Shown one piece after another: positions 34,999 through 40,972 of a stretch of 40,972 nucleotides of DNA (the stretch's first letter is position 1; each line of letters begins with the position of its first letter). The position numbers and the translations under genes were made by a program. The DNA is from CAZUTK01 sp964623265. GTDB lineage: Bacteria; Electryoneota; B3-LCP. Below the pieces are notes generated by a model. That model ran no database searches. It worked only from the letters and a program-made list of their open reading frames with translations, and was not told where the DNA came from. The stretch lies in contig CAZUTK010000020.1 in NCBI GenBank assembly GCA_964623265.1, positions 1-40,972 of the forward strand, in the 5' to 3' direction.

Positions 34999-36546
34999 TC
35001 ATTTCAGCTTCCCTTCCTGCTGCAGGCTGATGTAGCTATTATCGCCGATGATCAGATGGTCGAATACCTCGATCCCCATCACGCGTCCGGCTTCGACCAT
35101 CTGGTGGGTGATGGCGAGATCTTCTTCGGAAGGGGTGGGGTCTCCAGAGGGGTGATTGTGCGCCAGAATGATGGCGGCGGCTGTGAATTCCACGGCGGGC
35201 AGGAAGACTTCTCGGGGATGAACCACGGACATATTCAATGTCCCGATGGAAATAATCTCGTCGCGGATGACGCGGTTGCGGGTGTTCAAATAGAGCCCTC
35301 GAAAATGCTCTTTGGTGAATTTCGCCATATCCCGGACGTATTCGTAGGCGTCATCCGCGGTTAGAATGGTAGGAGCCTTGCGCATCGGCTCTTCGAAAAA
35401 ACGCCTTCCGAGTTCAAAAGCCGCCACGATCTGACAGGCTTTGTTCAACCCGATGTTCAGCGTCTCCTGCAGCCTCCGCACGGATCTCTCCTGCGCGATA
35501 GCGCGGCTGCCGTATTCCTGAATCAGCCGATGCGAAAGTTCCAGGACGTTCTCTTTCGTCGTGCCGGAAACCAGCAGCACCGCCAGCAATTCGTGATTCT
35601 TCAGCACCGCAGGTCCGTGCAGGACCAGCTTTTCGCGAGGCTTGAATTCATCCGGCAGTTCGCGGAAGCGCAGATGATAGCCGGAGTGCTCCTCGGATAT
35701 TAAATACCCGGAACCGAGCTTGTGCAAATCCGCCTTGCTCGGAGCAGCCGATGGCGTCGTGAAAACCTCCGCCGTGGAGTCGGACTTCTTTTTTGCTAAA
35801 ACGACGATATGCGGATGCGTTGCAATAGCGGAAGTCCGCAGCTTTTTCACAATTGCCTGCAAACGCTTACTCCAGCGATCCTTCACATTCGGAAAGCGCT
35901 GCAGTTTTAAGGGGTATTCCGCGTCAAGCGCCGAAATCAATCTATCCCGCAAGCTTTCCCCGTTTTCTACAGCCGGATCATGGTTCGGCTGCGGAATCTT
36001 GCGTGCCTGCACATTCGTGAATCCCATACTATGCACCAGCTCGATGATTTCAGCGGGCGAGAAAAAAGAGATCTGCCGCTGCAACATCGCCTGATCCATT
36101 TCCATCAAGAAATGATTCGCCGCGAGATGCAGATCCTGTTCCGGGGTTCCGTTTTGATCCAACCCGTTCAGCAGAAGGAATCCGCCGCCCGGTGAGAGAA
36201 CGCGCAGAATTTCGCGGAAGTGAGCGAAAGGATCCGGCGCATAGTGCGCGGTCCAGCAGGAGATAACCAGATCGAAGCTCGCGCCGGTCAGAGGCAGTTT
36301 CAAAGGATCCGCGCAGACGGAAGCGGGGAAGGACTCGACAACGCGAGGATGCTCGTTCGTCGAATTTACGATATCGAGATGCAGAATTGCGGAACCGATC
36401 TGTTCAAATCGGCGGAGAAGACTTTGAAGGTGTGGACAGGGAAAACCCCCGAGAATCAGAGTCCTCTTCGGATTTCCGACGGCAGTCCAGTAATCTTCCG
36501 GAACACCGGATATCCGGAGTCCGCGCTCGGCGCTGTCTTGCGGCAT
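34999..36546 (-). CDS. Fusion of a SAM-dependent methyltransferase with RadC
   Basis: A 515-residue protein that joins two families in one uninterrupted frame. Residues 1-255 are a class I methyltransferase: a degenerate motif I at TLILGGFPCPHL, then ADPLKLPLTGASFDLVISCWTAHYAPDPFAHFREILRVLSPGGGFLLLNG typical of Methyltransf_11/25. Residues about 255-300 are a linker. Residues 300-515 are RadC (UPF0758): the helical N-part with KNHELLAVLLVSGT, then a JAB/MPN domain with HNHPSGD (H463, H465, D469), VEFTAAAIILAHNHPSGDPTPSEEDLAITHQ and GIEVFDHLIIGDNSYISLQQEG. RadC's activity is unclear; metal-dependent peptidase or nuclease action has been suggested for the fold. No stop or frameshift separates the parts. 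It lies 18 nt after metG with an AGGG site, so it belongs to that operon. Confidence 0.85.
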   Translation of the reverse strand: MPQDSAERGLRISGVPEDYWTAVGNPKRTLILGGFPCPHLQSLLRRFEQIGSAILHLDIVNSTNEHPRVVESFPASVCADPLKLPLTGASFDLVISCWTAHYAPDPFAHFREILRVLSPGGGFLLLNGLDQNGTPEQDLHLAANHFLMEMDQAMLQRQISFFSPAEIIELVHSMGFTNVQARKIPQPNHDPAVENGESLRDRLISALDAEYPLKLQRFPNVKDRWSKRLQAIVKKLRTSAIATHPHIVVLAKKKSDSTAEVFTTPSAAPSKADLHKLGSGYLISEEHSGYHLRFRELPDEFKPREKLVLHGPAVLKNHELLAVLLVSGTTKENVLELSHRLIQEYGSRAIAQERSVRRLQETLNIGLNKACQIVAAFELGRRFFEEPMRKAPTILTADDAYEYVRDMAKFTKEHFRGLYLNTRNRVIRDEIISIGTLNMSVVHPREVFLPAVEFTAAAIILAHNHPSGDPTPSEEDLAITHQMVEAGRVMGIEVFDHLIIGDNSYISLQQEGKLK

Positions 36547-36564
36547 GATCGAGCCCTGGCTGTA

Positions 36565-38433
36565 TCAGGATATCTTCGCGCCCGGAGGAAGCTGTGCCTC
36601 CGGGACGATCAGGACCAGCTTCCCGTCGCTTTCCCCCGCCAAAAGCATCCCCTGCGATTCAATTCCACGGATCTTCGTCGGCTGCAGATTGGCGACGATG
36701 ACGACCGATTTCCCGATGAGCTGTTCCGGCTCATATGATTCGGCGATTCCGGCGACCAGAGTCCTCGCGCCGTCGCCCGCATCCACCGTCAACTGCAGCA
36801 GTTTTCGAGTTCCGGCGACTCGGGAGGCTTCCAGAATTCTCGCCACTTTCAGTTGGATGCGTCGAAAATCATCCGCAGTGATGGAATCGGCTTTTTCCGG
36901 CTCCCGAGGTTGTCTGTTTTCCTCGCGCGATTTCGATTCCGCCTTGATGCGCGGAAAAAGCGAGGCGCGTTCGGGTAGGAGTCTGCCCGCCGGCAGAGCG
37001 GCGCCGACGGCAGTTTGTTCCTGCAACTGCGGCTGAAGTCCCAGAATCCTCAGCGCCTCCCCCATTTTGCCCGGCATCACGGGATAGAGCAAACATGCCG
37101 CCGTGGCGAAGTCTTCCAGCGCGATGCGCAAGAACCGCCGCGTCCCTTCCGGATCGGTCTTGCCCGTTTTCCAGGGCGCCGCATCTTCTATGCTCTTGTT
37201 AATCGAGCGGATGAACGCCATGATTTCGTCCAACGCCGCATTCAGACGGAAATCTCTCACGAGCGTTATGACCCGATAAACCCAATCGTTTTTTACGGCG
37301 TCAACATCTTGCAGCGATGCAGAACGGGGGGGAATTTCCCCCTGGCAGAATGTGTGGAGCAATTTCAGCAGCCGGCTGAAGAGATTGCCGAAATCGTTGG
37401 CTAATTCGCTGTTATAGCGGCTGATCAGCGCTTCTTCGCTGAAGGATGCGTCCATCCCGAAAGACATCTCGCGGGCGAGGAAGAAACGAAAGGCATCCAC
37501 GCCGTATTTCTCCGCCAGATCCAGCGGTTTGATCACATTCCCCAGCGACTTGGACATCTTGGTCTCGTTCGCCAGCCACCAGCCATGGCCGAAAATTGTC
37601 TCCGGCAATTCTAGACCCGCCGCCATCAACATCGTGGGCCAGTACACCGAATGAGTGGTCAGGATGTCCTTTCCGATCAGATGGATCGAAGCGGGCCACC
37701 ACCCTCCACCGCGGGAATCCGGAGCCGTGACGTAGTTCAACAGAGCATCGAACCAAACGTAGGTGACGTAGTTTTCATCGAACGGGATGGGCACACCCCA
37801 GGACAGCCTCTCGCGGGGACGCGAGATGCAAAGGTCTCCCAGCGGTTGCTGCAGGAAACCGAGGACTTCCTTGCGGCGGGATTCCGGCAATATAAAGCGA
37901 TCGTGCGTTTTAATATGATCAATCAGCCTCTGTTGGTATTTTCCCATCCGGAAAAAATAGTTCTTTTCCCGCAGAAGGCGTACTTCCCTACCGCAGGAAG
38001 GACAATTGCCGTCCTGCAAGTCCTTTTCCGTCCAGAATCTCTCTTCTGGGACGCAATACCAGCCCTCGTATTCGGATTCATAGATTTCGCCGGAATCCCA
38101 CAATTTTTCCAGAATTTCCTGAACTCGCCGGATGTGGCGGTCTTCCGTGGTGCGGATGAAATCATCGAATTCGATATTCAGCCTCTTCCATAATTCCTGG
38201 AAGCGCACCACCATCAAATCGCAATGCTCCCGGGGCGTCCGCCCGGCTGCGGCGGAAGCTTCAGCGACTTTCTGACCATGCTCGTCCGTGCCCGTTAAAA
38301 AAAAGACGCGATCCCCGATCAGACGATGGTAGCGCGCCAGGATATCGGCGATGACCGTGCTGTAGGCATGCCCCAAGTGCGGCTCGTCATTCACATAGTA
38401 GATCGGTGTGGTGATGAAGAATTTGTCAGCCAT
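36565..38433 (-). CDS. metG: Methionyl-tRNA synthetase
   Basis: A class I synthetase of 622 residues that charges initiator and elongator tRNA-Met. Motifs: TTPIYYVNDEPHLGHAY with the HIGH-type HLGH (19-22), GTDEHGQKV, a CPSCG zinc knuckle, and KMSKS in ETKMSKSLGNV. The C-terminal 105 residues form the tRNA-binding (EMAP/Trbp111-like) domain, recognisable by DFRRIQLKVARILEA and ESQGMLLAGE. The ATG has AAAGG 6 nt upstream. It follows ricT by 41 nt, on the minus strand. Confidence 0.96.
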   Translation of the reverse strand: MADKFFITTPIYYVNDEPHLGHAYSTVIADILARYHRLIGDRVFFLTGTDEHGQKVAEASAAAGRTPREHCDLMVVRFQELWKRLNIEFDDFIRTTEDRHIRRVQEILEKLWDSGEIYESEYEGWYCVPEERFWTEKDLQDGNCPSCGREVRLLREKNYFFRMGKYQQRLIDHIKTHDRFILPESRRKEVLGFLQQPLGDLCISRPRERLSWGVPIPFDENYVTYVWFDALLNYVTAPDSRGGGWWPASIHLIGKDILTTHSVYWPTMLMAAGLELPETIFGHGWWLANETKMSKSLGNVIKPLDLAEKYGVDAFRFFLAREMSFGMDASFSEEALISRYNSELANDFGNLFSRLLKLLHTFCQGEIPPRSASLQDVDAVKNDWVYRVITLVRDFRLNAALDEIMAFIRSINKSIEDAAPWKTGKTDPEGTRRFLRIALEDFATAACLLYPVMPGKMGEALRILGLQPQLQEQTAVGAALPAGRLLPERASLFPRIKAESKSREENRQPREPEKADSITADDFRRIQLKVARILEASRVAGTRKLLQLTVDAGDGARTLVAGIAESYEPEQLIGKSVVIVANLQPTKIRGIESQGMLLAGESDGKLVLIVPEAQLPPGAKIS

Positions 38434-38474
38434 ATTCGCCTTTAGAGTCGCAGCAGTTTACATTGGTCTTCCGC

Positions 38475-39476
38475 CTATTCGGCATTGCCACGGATACAAT
38501 CGCCGTCTTCATCATCCGAGATGACTTCCGAATCGGAGAGTTCCTCATCGGATGCCGCCTCCGCGGGAAGCGGCAGCAAAAAACCAGGCGCCAGGATCGC
38601 CTGTAACTCCTGAGGGTTGAACTTCTCCACCTCCCCGGAATCAAAGCGAAGGGAAACGGTGAGATTGAAAATATCCAGCTTTTCCACTCGAGCCGTGCCC
38701 TTTCGCGTTTCTACCTGAGTATCCCAGCGCGGCAAAGTCTTCAATACCTCGCGGTAACTGTTGATTTCAAAGCGAAGGCAGCACTTCAATCTTCCGCAGC
38801 ACCCCGAAATTTTTCCAGGATTCAGTGGAAGATTCTGATCTTTCGCCATCTGCGTGGTGATGGGGCAGAATTCGTTCAGGAAGCTGGCGCAGCAGAGCAA
38901 GAGCCCGCAGGGCCCGGATCCGCTGAAACGACGCGTTTCATCCCGGGAGCCGATCTGGCGCAGTTCAATGCGGGTGCGGAAGACCGCCGCCAGATCTTTG
39001 ACAAGCTGCCGGAAATCCACTCTTCCGTCCGCCGTGAAATAGAAGGTCAGTTTACGTCCGTCAAATTGATACTCCACATCCACCAATTTCATTTCCAGCG
39101 AATGAGCGGCGATCTTCTCTTTGCATATTTGCCGGGCGGAAAATTCTCGGACTCTGAGTTCCTTCAAAATATCGAGATCACGGATGGAGGCGGGACGCAG
39201 GACCTCAAACTGCGGTACGGGCATCGTCGCCGGCAAACGACGCAACCGATGCGCAACCCGTCCCAAATCCTCCCCTTTGTCAACGCGAACGATCACCAGG
39301 TCGCCGATGCGAAGGGGGAACTCCATCGGGTTGGCGAAACAGAGCCGACGATTTCCCTTGAATTCTACTCGGACAAACGGAAAAGCTTCGCCGGAAACTT
39401 CCGGACGCGCGGATCCGGGATTTTCACCCGTTTCAGCCTGGGTGGTCATAGAGTTACTTGTCTCATCTGAAGTCAT
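38475..39476 (-). CDS. ricT: PSP1-domain protein RicT (YaaT)
   Basis: A 333-residue PSP1-family protein. RicT of Bacillus works in the Y-complex with RicA and RicF, which binds Fe-S clusters and promotes RNase Y mRNA processing. The Cys cluster that serves this role is present: GPCGLLLCC and GCCGRLKCCLRFE. GDLVIVRVDKGEDLGRV and VDFRQLVKDLAAVFRTRIELRQIGSRDE are also typical. The N-terminal 25 residues are Ser/Glu-rich and the C-terminal 40 are strongly acidic, both extensions outside the family core. The start may be the ATG at 39476 or the one at 39449; neither has a clear ribosome site. It lies 6 nt after holB. Confidence 0.9.
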   Translation of the reverse strand: MTSDETSNSMTTQAETGENPGSARPEVSGEAFPFVRVEFKGNRRLCFANPMEFPLRIGDLVIVRVDKGEDLGRVAHRLRRLPATMPVPQFEVLRPASIRDLDILKELRVREFSARQICKEKIAAHSLEMKLVDVEYQFDGRKLTFYFTADGRVDFRQLVKDLAAVFRTRIELRQIGSRDETRRFSGSGPCGLLLCCASFLNEFCPITTQMAKDQNLPLNPGKISGCCGRLKCCLRFEINSYREVLKTLPRWDTQVETRKGTARVEKLDIFNLTVSLRFDSGEVEKFNPQELQAILAPGFLLPLPAEAASDEELSDSEVISDDEDGDCIRGNAE

Positions 39477-39482
39477 TTCATT

Positions 39483-40616
39483 CTAAATCGGCTGACGTTG
39501 GTGGATCACTCGAAAAAGATCTCTCGATAGAGTCAGCAGCGCCAGCGGCGCCAAGGCGTTACGCTGCAGTCTCTTTCTCGCATCCTCTACGCAGGAGACC
39601 GCCTGAAGAAAGTCGGCTTGCCGGCAATTGGCGACGAATTTCTCCAGCCAGTCGAGGCGTTCTCTGTGAATTATTTTCGAGTACGCGTCCCTGCCGCACT
39701 GCTGGATGAACGCCGCATCCCGCAGCCAGGAGGCGATGATCTCCAGAACCAGGTGCTGCGATCCTCCATCCAGACGACTCCAAGTCTCCAGGATGGAATC
39801 GAAATCCAGAGGGTTCCGCCCCAGCGAATGCCGCACGACGTTGATGGCGAAATCATAGAGCATCGTTGTTTCGGCGGTATGAGCTGCGAATTGCAGGGCG
39901 CGGGAGAGATTCCCCGAGCTCAGCTGTGCGATGCGCATGATTTCCGCTTCTTCCAGAGAACCGAGCGAGCGCAGGAAATTCTCGATCGTTTCCGCTTGCA
40001 GCGGCTCGAATTCCACCGCTTGACAGCGGGATCGCAGCGTGGGCATTAGATCTTCCTGAGCCTGCGCGGTGAGGATCAGGATAAAATTCGGGGGCGGTTC
40101 TTCGAGCAGCTTCAGAAGCGCATTGGCGGCTTCTTCTCGAAGTTGATCCGCCTTTTCGATCAGGGCAATGCGCGGATAGTTCTCGAACGACTTCATTCCC
40201 GCCCATTGGAGAAGAGCGCGGATCTGTCCGATCAAGATGTTCTGCCCGCCGGGAAAATCCGTCGCACTGTACAGCGATTCGCCTTTGCGCCGCAGGATCT
40301 CCGTCAATTCCGCCGCTCCGGCATCGGTCAACTCTCCGGTTTCGGCGTCCGCTAAAGCTCGGCCTGGCATAGGCAAAATATACAGCAGATGCGGATGTTC
40401 GAGCAGGCGGAATTGCCGGCAGGAATCACAAACTTCGCAGGGACCGTCGAAGCCCGACCGGCAGTTCAACCAGCGCGCCAGCTCAATTGCGGCGGCAGAT
40501 TTGCCGGTGCCGGCAGGTCCCCAGAACAACAGGGCGTGCGGCAGACGATTCTCCTGCACCATTCTCTCGATCAATTTCCGGGCGCGCTGCTGCGCGACGA
40601 GTCTTTTCAACGGCAT
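39483..40616 (-). CDS. holB: DNA polymerase III delta' subunit
   Basis: The clamp-loader delta' subunit, 377 residues, an AAA+ protein that helps load the sliding clamp. Motifs: HALLFWGPAGTGKSAAAIELA (Walker A, residues 33-40), the four-Cys zinc module CRSGFDGPCEVCDSC (C51, C59, C62, C65), IALIEKADQLREEAANALLKLLEEPP and the sensor SRC in TLRSRCQAVEF. Walker A is intact here, unlike E. coli delta'. It starts 15 nt after the M23 gene and 6 nt before ricT, giving the conserved holB-ricT-metG order. Confidence 0.93.
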   Translation of the reverse strand: MPLKRLVAQQRARKLIERMVQENRLPHALLFWGPAGTGKSAAAIELARWLNCRSGFDGPCEVCDSCRQFRLLEHPHLLYILPMPGRALADAETGELTDAGAAELTEILRRKGESLYSATDFPGGQNILIGQIRALLQWAGMKSFENYPRIALIEKADQLREEAANALLKLLEEPPPNFILILTAQAQEDLMPTLRSRCQAVEFEPLQAETIENFLRSLGSLEEAEIMRIAQLSSGNLSRALQFAAHTAETTMLYDFAINVVRHSLGRNPLDFDSILETWSRLDGGSQHLVLEIIASWLRDAAFIQQCGRDAYSKIIHRERLDWLEKFVANCRQADFLQAVSCVEDARKRLQRNALAPLALLTLSRDLFRVIHQRQPI

Positions 40617-40631
40617 ATCACAAGCTCGATT

Positions 40632-40972
40632 CTAACGGGAAGAAAGCCACAGCAGAGGATCCTGCTTTTCCCGCTTCGCCCAGATTTCGAAATGCAGGCG
40701 CGGACCGCTGATGGATCCCGATTGCCCCACATCGGCGATGCGTTCTCCTCGCTGGACGGCTTGGCCTTCCTTGACTCGAATCTGCCCAAGGTGAGCGTAC
40801 ACGGTATAATATCCGTCCCGGTGATCCACGATGATGGTATTGCCATACCCTCTCAGCCAGGTGATTTTAGTGACCATCCCGGCGGATACCGCCGTGACCG
40901 GCGCCCCCTCCTGCGCTTCGATATCAATGCCCGGATTCTCCGTCACCGTCGCCAGCTTCTCGTGCTTCTGCA
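40632..40972 (-). CDS. M23/LytM-domain protein, C-terminal part
   Basis: The C-terminal 112 residues of a LytM (M23) domain protein; the 5' part lies beyond the right edge. Conserved elements: PGIDIEAQEGAPVTAVSAG, YYTVYAHL with a zinc-ligand His, GQAVQRGERIADVGQSGSISGPRLHFEIW with the last His. The first zinc ligand, usually His in HxGxD, is Asn here (ENPGID). WLRGYGNTIIVDH resembles EnvC. This suggests a murein-hydrolase activator rather than an active peptidase, although the N-terminal coiled coil that would prove EnvC is outside the window. The stop is 15 nt before the holB start, so the genes are probably co-transcribed. Confidence 0.88.
   Translation of the reverse strand, partial: QKHEKLATVTENPGIDIEAQEGAPVTAVSAGMVTKITWLRGYGNTIIVDHRDGYYTVYAHLGQIRVKEGQAVQRGERIADVGQSGSISGPRLHFEIWAKREKQDPLLWLSSR

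Overview
The window looks like chromosomal DNA of an uncultured or poorly characterised bacterium of the FCB (Fibrobacteres-Chlorobi-Bacteroidetes) assemblage or a nearby candidate phylum. This is inferred from gene content, not from a phylogeny. Three large secreted proteins end in PNP-type C-terminal sorting/FlgD-like domains, and two of them are gingipain-like (C25) peptidases. There is also a bacterial GGGP synthase, the bacillithiol genes bshA and bshB1, the hpnC/hpnD squalene pair and a DUF4159-DUF4175-TPR block. An outer membrane is inferred from the sorting domains. The DNA is moderately GC-rich by eye. I see no insertion sequence, prophage, CRISPR array or rRNA, so most of this is core chromosome.

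Left part (1-10.2 kb, all minus strand). A tRNA cluster Thr(UGU)-Tyr(GUA)-Gly(UCC)-Thr(GGU) runs into tuf (EF-Tu), in the same order as thrU-tyrU-glyT-thrT-tufB of E. coli, behind a clear sigma70-type promoter. Upstream lies a long biosynthetic run: an FAH-family enzyme, GGGP synthase, bshB1, bshA, a PMM/PGM-type phosphohexomutase, a small Cys/His protein, hpnC, hpnD and asd. Several neighbours overlap by a few bases.

Middle part (10.2-31 kb, plus strand). It holds a C25-like secreted peptidase, an HU/IHF-like protein, the DUF4159 / DUF4175 / TPR cell-envelope block, an FmdB zinc ribbon, a CPBP membrane protease, a SpoIID-domain protein and a PlsC-like acyltransferase. An overlapping set follows: an unknown acidic protein, nadE, rsmI and lgt. 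Next come a short DUF1801-like fragment, glyS and a second C25 peptidase closed by a terminator.

Right part (31-41 kb). An aldo/keto reductase (minus) diverges from a small two-gene pair (plus) that includes a DUF2283 protein. The space between them contains a near-ideal CRP-type palindrome and a LacI-type palindrome. A minus-strand run then contains an M23/LytM protein (cut by the window edge), holB, ricT (yaaT), metG, a methyltransferase-RadC fusion and a third sorting-domain protein. The holB-ricT-metG order matches the Bacillus cluster.

The most unusual items are the methyltransferase-RadC fusion, the small Cys/His protein coupled to the hopanoid/squalene genes, the archaeal-type lipid enzyme next to bacillithiol genes, and the double-operator region at 32.3 kb. 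I did not find a clearly new multi-gene defence or mobile system. Functional statements rest on motif recognition by eye; no database search was run.
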